Numbered from the stretch's first letter, positions 24,275 to 30,783 are shown. The stretch: DNA of 30,783 nt from Actinomycetes bacterium (GCA_021781315.1 JAJXXB010000118.1:1-30783), one strand, 5' to 3'. The notes: generated by a model from the sequence alone, not told the origin. Translations and numbers: made by a program.

Positions 24275-25636
24275 GTGAGTGATTTTCCGACGCCCCCCGC
24301 CGACGAATCGCCGACCAACGACGACGCCGCGACGACGGCCAGCTCGCCCAGCGCCGCAGCCAGTTCAGAAGTCGCGTCGTCGGTCGACACCCCGCTCGTT
24401 GACGCCGTCCCACCCGCCGACGGCGAAGGCGGCGTTTCCGAGGACCTCCCACCGACGGGCGACGCGAGCGTCGCCGCCCCGGCCCCGGAGAGCGAATTGA
24501 ACGCCATGGCGCTCGCCTCCCAGGGTCGTACGACACGTACTCCCTGGTCAACTCGTATTTCACTCTTACTCGTCGCGGCCCTGGTCGGGGGCCTCGCGGG
24601 TCACTTCGCGGCCCCGTCATCCGGCAACGGCGGCGTGACCATCAACTCAACGAACACCCCGGCCACGGGGGCCATACTGCCCAGCGGACTCACGATCCCC
24701 ACGCTCGTGGACCGAGTGCTGCCGTCGGTCGTGTCGATCGACGTGAAGGGTCAAGGCAGCGAGGACCAAGGGACGGGCATGATCGTCTCCTCCAACGGTC
24801 TGGTCGTCACGAACAACCACGTGATCGCCGCTGCCGTGAACGGCGGAACGATCACCGTCACCCGATCGGGCTCGACCAAGAGTCTGCCCGCGACGTTGGT
24901 GGGAACGAATCCCATGAACGACGTCGCGCTGATTCGCATCAACGGCGCCTCGGGCCTACCCGCGGTGACCTTCGGCAATTCGAATTCCCTCGTGGTCGGT
25001 GACGCCGTCGTGGCCATCGGCAACGCGCTCGGCCTGGCCGCGGGAACGCCCACCGTGACCCAGGGCATCGTCTCGGCACTGGGCCGCACCGTGACGGCTG
25101 GCTCGGGCTCGAGCACCGAGACGCTGAGCAACATGATTCAGACTGACGCGGCGATCAATCCCGGCAATTCGGGCGGTCCGCTCCTGGACGCCCACGGCAA
25201 CGTGATCGGCATGAACACCGCGGTGGCCGGAACGCTGCCGGATGGAACGAGTGCGCAGAACATCGGTTTCGCCATCCCGGTCGCCACGATCAAGTCGCTC
25301 TTCAAGTCGTTGTTGGCCGGCGAGAGCGTCGTCAACCACGGGGCCTTCATTGGCGTGGAGATCATGTCGATGAACCCGACGTTGCAGCTCCAGTATGGAT
25401 TCACCGTCTCGAGTGGCGCGGTCGTCATGAGCGTGATTCCCAATACCGGTGCCGCAGCCGCCGGCATCAAGCAGGGCGACGTCATCGTGGGAATCAACAA
25501 CACCACGATCAACAGCGCCCAGGATGTCTCGAGCGTGCTCTCCTCACTGCACCCTGGTGACAAGATCAACGTGAAGATCGTTCGTGGTTCCAAGCACCTG
25601 ACGCTCAGCGTCACGCTGGGCACGCAACCTCACTAG
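24275..25636 (+). CDS. htrA: HtrA/DegP-like serine protease with PDZ domain, membrane-anchored
   Basis: A 453-residue (from GTG 24275) trypsin-like protease of the HtrA family, acting outside the membrane in protein quality control. A long disordered Ala/Pro/Asp-rich cytoplasmic part (1-90) is followed by one membrane segment (about 95-115), the protease domain with catalytic triad H182 (VTNNHVI), D216 (NDVALIRI) and S299 (GNSGGPL), and a C-terminal PDZ domain (about 350-450). GTG 24257 and ATG 24266 are in-frame alternatives adding 6 or 3 residues; the leaderless-type hexamer at 24262 favours 24275. It has one PDZ, as in actinobacterial PepD/HtrA proteins. Confidence 0.92.
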   Translation: MSDFPTPPADESPTNDDAATTASSPSAAASSEVASSVDTPLVDAVPPADGEGGVSEDLPPTGDASVAAPAPESELNAMALASQGRTTRTPWSTRISLLLVAALVGGLAGHFAAPSSGNGGVTINSTNTPATGAILPSGLTIPTLVDRVLPSVVSIDVKGQGSEDQGTGMIVSSNGLVVTNNHVIAAAVNGGTITVTRSGSTKSLPATLVGTNPMNDVALIRINGASGLPAVTFGNSNSLVVGDAVVAIGNALGLAAGTPTVTQGIVSALGRTVTAGSGSSTETLSNMIQTDAAINPGNSGGPLLDAHGNVIGMNTAVAGTLPDGTSAQNIGFAIPVATIKSLFKSLLAGESVVNHGAFIGVEIMSMNPTLQLQYGFTVSSGAVVMSVIPNTGAAAAGIKQGDVIVGINNTTINSAQDVSSVLSSLHPGDKINVKIVRGSKHLTLSVTLGTQPH

Positions 25637-25640
25637 CCGC

Positions 25641-26600
25641 CTACGGGCAGGCGTAGTCACTGTCGAGGGAGTGGCTGGTCCACTGCGTGATCGCCACCGG
25701 TCCCCCCGAGAAGGCGGCGAGCGAGCAGTTCGAAATGGCCCCGGACTCCGTGCGAGCCCCGGGGATCCAGTCGGGCAGGCTCAGTGGGAACGCGCCACCC
25801 GTGATCGAGGACCACTGAGACGACGTGGAGTAGATCCCTACCGCCGTCGTCGATGACGCGCTGGTGAGCGCGTCATACATTCCCTGTAGATCGGCCGCGT
25901 TCATCTGTTGTCCGCCGGTCCCGGCCAGCCACGAGTTCGCGGTCTCGACGTCGAGCCACCACGTGTAGTGAGTGGCGTCCGAGGAGATCGTCGTCGCAGA
26001 CCCCTGGAGGTTGATCGCGTTGGCGGCGTCGACCAGCCACGTCATGTCCTGGCTCGCCATGTTGTATCCGTACTGCCACGCACAAGCCGGTGTATTGGCG
26101 CCGACCGTATCTGTCGCGCCCGAGCTCGTCACCAGTGTCGTCGTCTGGCACGTTCCGAAGCGATCCGTCGAAATCGACGACGTCGGCCAGTCAGCGATCG
26201 GGGCACCGTTGTACGAATTACCCGGATCAGCGGTGTTGACGTAGAGCCCCACCTTTGCTTGAGTCGTGACACCCGACGCCGATGAGACTGCCCAGTACAG
26301 CTCGCTCTGGGTGTACTTCGGATAACTAGCGGAAGGACCGAAGCACGAGTTGAGATCGTTCGCCAAACCGCCGTTCACTCCGACGATCGCGAAGGCCGGT
26401 GACGAGGGGAGGGAACCGCCGCACTGGGGATACGACACGTCGTTACCCGATGGAGGATTCGACGAACCACCTCCACCGCCGCCACCGCCGCCTCCGGGCC
26501 GTGCTGCCCAGGCGGGAGACGCCACCCCCGCCGCGATCACGCTCGCGACGACCAGAGTGGTGGCTCCGCGGAGTCTCGTGGACCAACGTGGAGACGACAT
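25641..26600 (-). CDS. Secreted GH25-like (lysozyme-fold) protein
   Basis: A 319-residue secreted protein. The signal peptide is about residues 1-32 with an A-W-A cleavage site, followed by a Gly10 linker and an SSNPPSG spacer. The rest resembles the glycosyl hydrolase 25 barrel: NDVSYPQ at the first strand (family DVSxxQ), VGLYVNTADPG, the acidic pair in WWLDVETANSW (family DxE catalytic site), VGIYSTSSQW and the closing ITQWTSHSLDSDYAC. GH25 enzymes cut the MurNAc-GlcNAc bond of peptidoglycan; whether this divergent member does so is not proven. Several Cys pairs suggest disulfides. A run of ten G lies 7 nt before the ATG. Confidence 0.78.
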   Translation of the reverse strand: MSSPRWSTRLRGATTLVVASVIAAGVASPAWAARPGGGGGGGGGGSSNPPSGNDVSYPQCGGSLPSSPAFAIVGVNGGLANDLNSCFGPSASYPKYTQSELYWAVSSASGVTTQAKVGLYVNTADPGNSYNGAPIADWPTSSISTDRFGTCQTTTLVTSSGATDTVGANTPACAWQYGYNMASQDMTWLVDAANAINLQGSATTISSDATHYTWWLDVETANSWLAGTGGQQMNAADLQGMYDALTSASSTTAVGIYSTSSQWSSITGGAFPLSLPDWIPGARTESGAISNCSLAAFSGGPVAITQWTSHSLDSDYACP

Positions 26601-26607
26601 GCTTGTA

Positions 26608-26617
26608 CCCCCCCCCC
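26608..26617 (-). promoter_or_regulatory. G10 homopolymer in the ribosome-binding position
   Basis: Ten consecutive G (minus strand) end 7 nt before the ATG of the secreted GH25-like gene, exactly where a Shine-Dalgarno would be. They may serve as a G-rich ribosome-binding site whose length could change by replication slippage. Confidence 0.5.
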
Positions 26618-26633
26618 AGGTGCTACTTCGGAC

Positions 26634-26639
26634 ATCGTA
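26634..26639 (-). promoter_or_regulatory. Possible -10 element of the GH25-like gene
   Basis: Minus-strand TACGAT lies 33 nt before the ATG, giving a leader of about 27 nt that contains the G10 run. Confidence 0.3.
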
Positions 26640-26676
26640 CGTCGAGAGCCGCGCGAGCGCCGTCGTAGCGGTGCCC

Positions 26677-26682
26677 TACTGT
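26677..26682 (+). promoter_or_regulatory. Possible -10 element upstream of the esterase gene
   Basis: TACTGT lies about 70 bp before the esterase start in the 150-bp divergent gap. The GTG located 7 nt after it opens a frame that stops after 13 codons, so the esterase mRNA would have a leader of about 60 nt. Confidence 0.25.
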
Positions 26683-26750
26683 CAAGACGGTGATTCCGCC
26701 ACGAGGACCTTCGGGATCTCGAAGCCGGTGATCACGAGCGCTGCGGATGA

Positions 26751-27680
26751 ATGGGGGCTGGAGTGGACGTGGCATTGGCGAGGTTCGTGGATGAGAGTGC
26801 GCTAGCCCACGTTGACGAAACTCGCTCGTACTTCGAGGCGCGCCAGGCGGCTGGAGGACAGTTGGGTCCGACCAACTACGACGAGCTACTCGTCGCGCGC
26901 GACGCGTTGCCGCCCGGTCCGACAAAGTCTCGCGCGGTGGAGTACCTCGCCCGATCGGGTGCCCGAGAGGTCCCCGTCAGGGTCACGAGTCCGAGCTCGG
27001 GCGCATCACGTGCCATCTACCTCGACATTCACGGAGGGGGATTCTTCATGGATTCCGCGGCTCGCGGCGACGACCGCAACGCGGCAATCGCCGACGCCCT
27101 CGACGTCACCGTCGTGAGCGTCGACTACCGACTGGCGCCCGAGCAGCCCTGGCCGGCCGCGCCCGATGACTGCGAGACTGCGGCTCTCTGGCTGATGGGG
27201 GAGGGGAGGGAACGCTTCGGGACCGATCAGTTCGTCGTGAGAGGCGCCTCAGCCGGGGCCACGCTCGCGATGACCACCCTGATGCGGTTGCGCGACCGCG
27301 ACGCCGTCGCGACGTGTCGTGGTGCGGTCCTGCTCTTTGGCGCGTACGACCTCAGTGGACGTACCCCGGGAGGAGCGCCGTACGGTCACGAGTGGTTCAT
27401 CCGCTCCTACGCCGGTCACGTCGAGGATCGGAGCGTCCCCGACGTCTCGCCACTCTTTGGCGACCTCCACGGATTGCCGCCGACCCTGCTAGCAGTCGGC
27501 ACTCGCGACGTCCTGCTCGAGGACAATCTCGCGATGGCGGCGCGCTTGTCCGCCGCCGGCAACGAGGTCGACCTGCGGGTCTACCCCGAGGCGATGCACG
27601 GCTTCACGTCGCATCCGACGACCATGGCCACCGAGGCGCTGCGCCAGGTCGGGGAGTGGATCGATCGACGGCTGATCTGA
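26751..27680 (+). CDS. Alpha/beta hydrolase, HSL-type esterase
   Basis: A 309-residue carboxylesterase/lipase-like enzyme of the hormone-sensitive-lipase (family IV) group. The oxyanion-hole motif HGGG is at 94-97 (DIHGGGFFM), the nucleophile is S168 in GASAG (family GDSAG), the acid is D253 in GTRDVLLEDN, and the base is H283 in EAMHGF. Substrates are probably short acyl esters. The start is uncertain: ATG 26751 has no ribosome-binding site, while GTG 26763 has a G-rich stretch before it and would remove four residues. It converges on the SDR gene with 49 bp between the stops. Confidence 0.9.
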   Translation: MGAGVDVALARFVDESALAHVDETRSYFEARQAAGGQLGPTNYDELLVARDALPPGPTKSRAVEYLARSGAREVPVRVTSPSSGASRAIYLDIHGGGFFMDSAARGDDRNAAIADALDVTVVSVDYRLAPEQPWPAAPDDCETAALWLMGEGRERFGTDQFVVRGASAGATLAMTTLMRLRDRDAVATCRGAVLLFGAYDLSGRTPGGAPYGHEWFIRSYAGHVEDRSVPDVSPLFGDLHGLPPTLLAVGTRDVLLEDNLAMAARLSAAGNEVDLRVYPEAMHGFTSHPTTMATEALRQVGEWIDRRLI

Positions 27681-27700
27681 CGACCCGTTACCCGTCGTTA
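27678..27700. terminator. Possible hairpin between convergent esterase and SDR genes
   Basis: TGACGAC and GTCGTTA form a 7-bp stem with one G-T pair and a 9-base loop, starting at the esterase stop codon. No T-run follows, so a terminator role is tentative. Confidence 0.28.
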
Positions 27701-27729
27701 GGGACAATACTACCTGATGAACTCGTCTT

Positions 27730-28497
27730 TCATGCCAGGGTTGCGATGCCACCATCGACGGGCAAGATCGCACCCGTGACGTAGCTCGCGCCGGGCGACG
27801 CGAGGAAGATCGCGGCCCCGGCCATGTCCGCGGGCCGTCCGATGCGTTGCATCGGCGCGGCCGCCGCAATCTCGTCACCAAAGGCCTCGAGCGTGGCGTG
27901 CATCATCTTCGACTCGAAAGGTCCCGGCGCGATCGCGTTCACCGTCACCAGGGGAGCGAGCGCCTTGGCGAGGTGTCGAGTCAGCTGATGGACCGCCGCC
28001 TTGGAGGCGGAGTAGGCGTAGGTCTCCATCGTTGGAACGTGCAGCCCGTCGATCGAGCCGATATTGATCACGCGGGCCGGCGCGTCGGCGCTGGCGTCCG
28101 CCTCGAGGAGTCCGCGCAGGAACTTGGTCAGGTGGAAGACGCCCTTCACATTGAGCGAAAGGACCCGCTCGAAGGCCGCCTCGTCGTAGTCGGCCATCGG
28201 TGCCCCCCACGTGGCACCCGCGTTGTTCACGAGCACGTCGAGATGCGTCTCGCGCTCGGCGACCTGGTCAGCGAGGATGCGACAACCCTCCTCGGTCGAC
28301 AGGTTGGCCGGCAGCGCGACGCAGGTGCCGATCGCCGAGAGCTCGCGCGCGAGCTCCTCACAGGCGTCCGCCTTTCGCGACGAGATGTAGACCTTCGCCC
28401 CCGCGTCAACGAATCCGCGGGCGATCATCTCGCCGATACCGCGGCTGCCGCCGGTCACCAGGACCACCTTGCCCGTCACGTCAAAGAGTGAGTTCAT
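27730..28497 (-). CDS. Short-chain dehydrogenase/reductase
   Basis: A 255-residue classical SDR oxidoreductase using NAD(P)H. It has the cofactor motif TGGSRGIG (15-22), NNAG (91-94), catalytic Ser148 (INIGSIDG) and the Y162-x3-K166 pair (YSASK). The basic S-R-K after the second strand favours NADPH. The overall wording resembles RhlG-like beta-ketoacyl reductases, but the substrate is unknown. The ATG at 28497 is preceded 6 nt upstream by TAGGCT, fitting a leaderless mRNA; no Shine-Dalgarno is visible. Confidence 0.93.
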   Translation of the reverse strand: MNSLFDVTGKVVLVTGGSRGIGEMIARGFVDAGAKVYISSRKADACEELARELSAIGTCVALPANLSTEEGCRILADQVAERETHLDVLVNNAGATWGAPMADYDEAAFERVLSLNVKGVFHLTKFLRGLLEADASADAPARVINIGSIDGLHVPTMETYAYSASKAAVHQLTRHLAKALAPLVTVNAIAPGPFESKMMHATLEAFGDEIAAAAPMQRIGRPADMAGAAIFLASPGASYVTGAILPVDGGIATLA

Positions 28498-28503
28498 GGC
28501 CGC

Positions 28504-28509
28504 AGCCTA
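28504..28509 (-). promoter_or_regulatory. -10 element of SDR gene, leaderless
   Basis: Minus-strand TAGGCT ends 6 nt before the SDR ATG. Its TAG doubles as the stop of the possible 55-residue protein upstream, if that is real. Confidence 0.4.
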
Positions 28510-28674
28510 GGTCAGGGGTCGCGTCGACTCCATGAGAAAGCCCACCCGTGGTCGAGGCAGGTCCGGGCGCAACTCGTGCGCCACGACGAGGGCCTCATCA
28601 AGGTCGTGAGCGTCCACGAGCACCTGCTCCAAGCCACGCCAGGGATCTCCCCAGAGGACGCGAAAACGCGCCAC
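28507..28674 (-). CDS. Possible 55-aa protein, unknown
   Basis: A short minus-strand frame from GTG 28674 to a TAG at 28507 encoding 55 residues (begins VARFRVLWGDPW, ends TRPLT). It fills almost exactly the gap between the secreted-protein gene and the SDR gene, starting 5 bp after the former's stop. AGGAG lies just before the GTG, though only two bases separate them, closer than usual. The composition (few rare residues, Trp-Gly-Asp-Pro-Trp start, Leu/Ala/Glu helix) looks protein-like. I recognise no family, and it could be a chance frame in GC-rich DNA. Confidence 0.42.
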   Translation of the reverse strand: MARFRVLWGDPWRGLEQVLVDAHDLDEALVVAHELRPDLPRPRVGFLMESTRPLT

Positions 28675-28679
28675 GGCTC

Positions 28680-29072
28680 CTAATAGCCGACGCGGATGTT
28701 CGTCACGGCCCAGGCCGAAACGTCAGAATTCGTGTCCGTCGCGTACTGGGCGTGGATCTTCCACGTACCGGCGGCGGTGAAGTTGAAGCTGCAGCTGACT
28801 TGACTCTTGTCGACCGTCTGGAAGCGACAGACGATGTTGTTCACGCCCGAATTGTCCGGGGCCACGGCGACAACTCGCACGACGCCCGGCGTATGTTCGG
28901 GCAGGACGTCGACTTCGATGATGAAGTTGGGCCCGCTGGCCGACGGCGCCACGCTATTGGCGCTGAAGTCGTAGGACAAGGTCACCTTGCCCTGGGAGTC
29001 GGCCGTCGCGGGCAGAGCGTAGAGACCCACGCTTGACGCCACGAACAGGGCGGCGACCAGTAACCGACGCAT
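28680..29072 (-). CDS. Small secreted protein, probably beta-sandwich
   Basis: A 130-residue protein with a clear signal peptide (about 1-24, basic MRR, hydrophobic core, cleavage after ATA) and a mature part of about 106 residues rich in alternating Val, Ser, Thr, Asn and aromatic residues, with two Cys (VCRF and SCSF) placed as in an Ig-like sandwich; segments such as AAGTWKIHAQY fit such folds. No enzyme motif is present. I recognise no named family. A near-consensus TATACT ends 6 nt before the ATG, so it is probably well expressed from a leaderless mRNA. Confidence 0.78.
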   Translation of the reverse strand: MRRLLVAALFVASSVGLYALPATADSQGKVTLSYDFSANSVAPSASGPNFIIEVDVLPEHTPGVVRVVAVAPDNSGVNNIVCRFQTVDKSQVSCSFNFTAAGTWKIHAQYATDTNSDVSAWAVTNIRVGY

Positions 29073-29078
29073 ATGTGG

Positions 29079-29084
29079 AGTATA
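29079..29084 (-). promoter_or_regulatory. -10 element of small secreted protein gene, leaderless
   Basis: Minus-strand TATACT, one base from TATAAT, ends 6 nt before the ATG at 29072. It is the strongest -10 in the window. Confidence 0.55.
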
Positions 29085-29191
29085 TCAGTCCTGAGCGTCA
29101 CTTGGGCCGATAATGTTCGTTATGTAAAGTGATGACAATGCCGTCCAAGAACGGGTAATTCCCCATCTCCAAGGGCCCGGGAAGCGCCCAC

Positions 29192-29197
29192 TAGTTT
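29192..29197 (+). promoter_or_regulatory. Possible -10 element of the first crcB gene
   Basis: TAGTTT ends 9 nt before ATG 29207. Another candidate pair is TTGGGC (29102-29107) with TAAAGT (29125-29130) at 17-bp spacing, which would give a leader of about 70 nt. Confidence 0.28.
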
Positions 29198-29206
29198 CGA
29201 TGGTCA

Positions 29207-29662
29207 ATGCGCCCCTCGATTTCCCTCTCGCCTCGCCAGATGGCCGTGGCGGTCGCGCTGGTGGCCGGTGGCGGCGCGGTGGGCACGCTCGCGCGGGATC
29301 TGATCCTTCGTCTCCAGCCCAACCCGGAGCGCGTCTTACGGGCGTCCGCCACCTACGCGACCCCCGAGCCGTGGACCAGCCACGTGCCGTGGGTCCTCCT
29401 CGGAATCAACTTCCTTGGGGTCTACCTGGCCGTCGTGCTCCTGCGCGGGATCCTGCGCCACCACGACCCGAACGACCCCATGCGACTCCTCTTGATCACC
29501 GGACTCCTGGGCGGCTTCACCTCATACTCGAGCCTCTACGTGTCGCTCGGGCAGATCTGGCACCTGTCCGTGCTCGCCAGCGTGGGCGTCGCCGGGGGAG
29601 CCGTGGCTAGCGGTCTGGTCGCGGCCTGGCTCGGCCTGCTGTCCATGGGGCACCGACGATGA
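29207..29662 (+). CDS. crcB: FluC/CrcB fluoride channel subunit 1
   Basis: A 151-residue membrane protein with four hydrophobic segments, a member of the Fluc fluoride channel family that exports F-. The pore-lining Asn region is LGINFLGVYLA (about 64-74) and the central break is LLGGFTSYSSL, where the usual wording is GGFTTFSTF. It is longer than the typical 120-130 residues because of an extended loop between the first two helices (about 33-58). ATG 29207 gives a normal start; the out-of-frame ATG 29200 is not used. Its end overlaps the second crcB gene by 4 bp, so the two subunits probably form a heterodimer. Confidence 0.9.
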   Translation: MRPSISLSPRQMAVAVALVAGGGAVGTLARDLILRLQPNPERVLRASATYATPEPWTSHVPWVLLGINFLGVYLAVVLLRGILRHHDPNDPMRLLLITGLLGGFTSYSSLYVSLGQIWHLSVLASVGVAGGAVASGLVAAWLGLLSMGHRR

Positions 29663-30021
29663 CGACCCTCTACGTCTCCCTCGCCGGGGCCCTGGGCGCC
29701 GTCGTGCGCTTCCTCGTCGAATACGCCGTGCGCCGCCACCACCCCACCCGACGCCCCTGGGCGACGGTGGGAGTAAACGTTCTCGGATGTGCGGTCGCCG
29801 GCTGGGTCGCCTACCAGCTCGTCTCCCCCGTCGACGCCACCGCTCACGCGATCCTCCTCACGGGGTTCTGCGGCGGTCTCACGACGTTCTCCTCGGCGTT
29901 CGCCATTCCCGCGATCCTCCAGCGCGAGCACCACTGGGGATACGCCGCGGCCCTGATCACCACTACCCCGCTGCTGTGCGCGGCCGGCTTCGCGCTTGGA
30001 GCGAGTCTCGCCCACGCGTAG
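29659..30021 (+). CDS. crcB: FluC/CrcB fluoride channel subunit 2
   Basis: A 120-residue Fluc family protein of normal length with four membrane segments. It has the N-terminal GALGAVVRFLVE, the pore Asn in VGVNVLGCAVAGW, and the centre TGFCGGLTTFSSA, close to the family GFCGGFTTFSTF. It is the partner of the upstream gene; ATG 29659 overlaps its TGA stop (ATGA). Paired crcB genes are known to make heterodimers with the two subunits in opposite orientation. No fluoride riboswitch was found in front of the pair. Confidence 0.93.
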   Translation: MTTLYVSLAGALGAVVRFLVEYAVRRHHPTRRPWATVGVNVLGCAVAGWVAYQLVSPVDATAHAILLTGFCGGLTTFSSAFAIPAILQREHHWGYAAALITTTPLLCAAGFALGASLAHA

Positions 30022-30081
30022 AGGTCGGCGGCCGCCGACTGCGGTGTCCGATTTCCGCTAGTTCAGGTCACGGTGTGGGGG

Positions 30082-30087
30082 CACAAT
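30082..30087 (+). promoter_or_regulatory. Possible -10 element of ada-alkA gene
   Basis: CACAAT ends 6 nt before the GTG at 30094. It has the leaderless spacing but lacks the usual first T of a -10. Confidence 0.3.
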
Positions 30088-30093
30088 TGAGAC

Positions 30094-30783
30094 GTGATCG
30101 ATGACCCCGAGCGCTGCTACCAGGCCGCGAAGAGCAAGGACCCGCGATTCGACGGCGTCTTCGTGACGGGGGTCCTCACGACCGGCATCTACTGCCGGCC
30201 GAGCTGTCCGGCCCGTACACCACGTCGGGAGAACGTTCGATTCTTTGCCACCGCCGCCGCGGCCCAGCAGGCCGGGCTGAGGGCCTGTCTTCGGTGTCGT
30301 CCCGACGCGACGCCCGGCTCACCAGAGTGGAACGTCCGCGCCGATGTCGTCGCGCGAGCGATGCGCCTCATTCGCGACGGGGTCGTCGACCGCGAAGGCG
30401 TCGGCGGGCTGTCCGAACGCCTCGCCTACAGTGAACGACACCTCAGTCGGCTCCTCAACGCGGAGGTCGGCGCGGGGCCCCTCGCCCTCGCACGGGCCCA
30501 ACGCAGCCAGAACGCTCGCACGCTGCTTGAGACGACCGACCTACCCGTGACCCAGATCGCCTTCGCGGCGGGTTTCGACAGCGTGCGACAGTGCAACGAG
30601 ACGATCCGTCAGGTCTACGCGCGAACCCCACGCGAGCTTCGCCAACGCTCGAGCGTGGTGAGAACATCACGGGATTGGACCACGCACGGCATCGAACTGC
30701 GACTGCCGGCTCGACGGCCCTTTTCGGCGAAGAGCGTGCTCGGATTCCTCGGAGCGCGCGCCGTCGCGGGTATCGAAGACTAC
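30094..30783 (+). CDS. Ada-AlkA type alkylation repair protein, 5' part
   Basis: The first 230 residues of a longer protein that runs out of the window. Residues 1-75 are the Ada zinc domain with C34, C38, C65 and C68 (YCRPSCP, CLRCRP); in Ada, the first of these accepts methyl groups from phosphotriesters and turns the protein into a transcription activator. Residues about 80-165 are an AraC-type double helix-turn-helix (SERHLSRLLNAEVGAGP, then ITQIAFAAGFDS-like wording). From about 175, IELRLPARRPFSAKSVLGFLGARAV is the start of the AlkA 3-methyladenine glycosylase N-domain. Such Ada-AlkA fusions are common in Actinobacteria. The start is GTG 30094. Confidence 0.93.
   Translation, partial: MIDDPERCYQAAKSKDPRFDGVFVTGVLTTGIYCRPSCPARTPRRENVRFFATAAAAQQAGLRACLRCRPDATPGSPEWNVRADVVARAMRLIRDGVVDREGVGGLSERLAYSERHLSRLLNAEVGAGPLALARAQRSQNARTLLETTDLPVTQIAFAAGFDSVRQCNETIRQVYARTPRELRQRSSVVRTSRDWTTHGIELRLPARRPFSAKSVLGFLGARAVAGIEDY

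Noticed and set aside
26460..26510. GGN/CCN trinucleotide repeat as a CRISPR or satellite repeat
   Set aside because: It only encodes the Gly10 linker after the signal peptide of the GH25-like protein; there are no spacers or other repeat units.
29100..29165. Possible fluoride riboswitch before the crcB pair
   Set aside because: A small hairpin (ATAA...TTAT) followed by TGATGACA recalls fragments of the crcB motif, but the GGnGATGG loop and the TGATGRCTCCTAC pseudoknot partner are missing.
1..30783. tRNA, rRNA, insertion sequences, CRISPR arrays, origin or attachment sites
   Set aside because: I saw no cloverleaf, rRNA-like stretch, transposase frame, repeat-spacer series or DnaA-box cluster; the genes and short promoter gaps account for nearly every base.

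Overview
The window is a high-GC, gene-dense stretch of core chromosome from an actinobacterium. A complete Pup-proteasome locus, an F420-pathway FbiC fusion, a linked tatA-tatC-helY block and a DUF4193-type acidic zinc protein all point to Actinobacteria. The gene mix and the long tandem ThyX-like protein make the class Acidimicrobiia my best guess; this is inference, since no marker rRNA lies in the window. I see no rRNA, tRNA, CRISPR array, insertion sequence or prophage. The longest gaps between genes are about 100-160 bp and hold promoters. Layout: (1) 1-673, the 3' end of an acyl-CoA synthetase and a coupled small coiled-coil protein. (2) 670-3894, minus strand, FbiC (fused FO synthase) followed by a LOG-family protein. 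(3) 4012-7112, minus strand, transketolase then transaldolase. (4) 7171-9039, plus strand, a hotdog thioesterase, three small membrane proteins and TrmI tRNA m1A58 methyltransferase, meeting a minus-strand ferredoxin tail to tail. (5) 9370-15679, the proteasome operon: ARC/Mpa ATPase, Dop, Pup, PrcB, PrcA, PafA. (6) 15689-20299, signal peptidase I, a convergent PEBP-family protein, TatA/B, TatC and a HelY-like DEVH helicase. (7) 20324-22866, a two-domain ThyX-like protein, a DUF4193-type protein and a GNAT acetyltransferase. (8) 22847-26600, an Arg-rich protein of unknown function (minus), a membrane-anchored HtrA-like protease with PDZ (plus), and a secreted GH25-like protein (minus). (9) 26751-30783, an HSL-type esterase, an SDR oxidoreductase, a possible 55-aa protein, a small secreted protein, a FluC/CrcB fluoride channel gene pair, and the start of an Ada-AlkA DNA alkylation repair protein. 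Working together: regions 5 and 6 form a protein quality-control and export neighbourhood. PafA attaches Pup to lysines, Dop prepares or removes Pup, ARC unfolds the tagged protein and PrcA/PrcB degrade it; beside them are Tat export and signal peptide removal. As I recall, M. tuberculosis keeps a similar gene order. The most striking pattern is regulatory: about ten genes that appear to start transcription units have a TAnnnT hexamer ending 6-7 nt before the start codon, which predicts leaderless mRNAs, including one for the proteasome operon. The best candidates for unusual biology are the tandem ThyX-like protein, whose two halves are degenerate in complementary ways; a run of ten G in the ribosome-binding position of the secreted GH25-like gene; and a FluC pair in which both subunits have a changed Phe-box.
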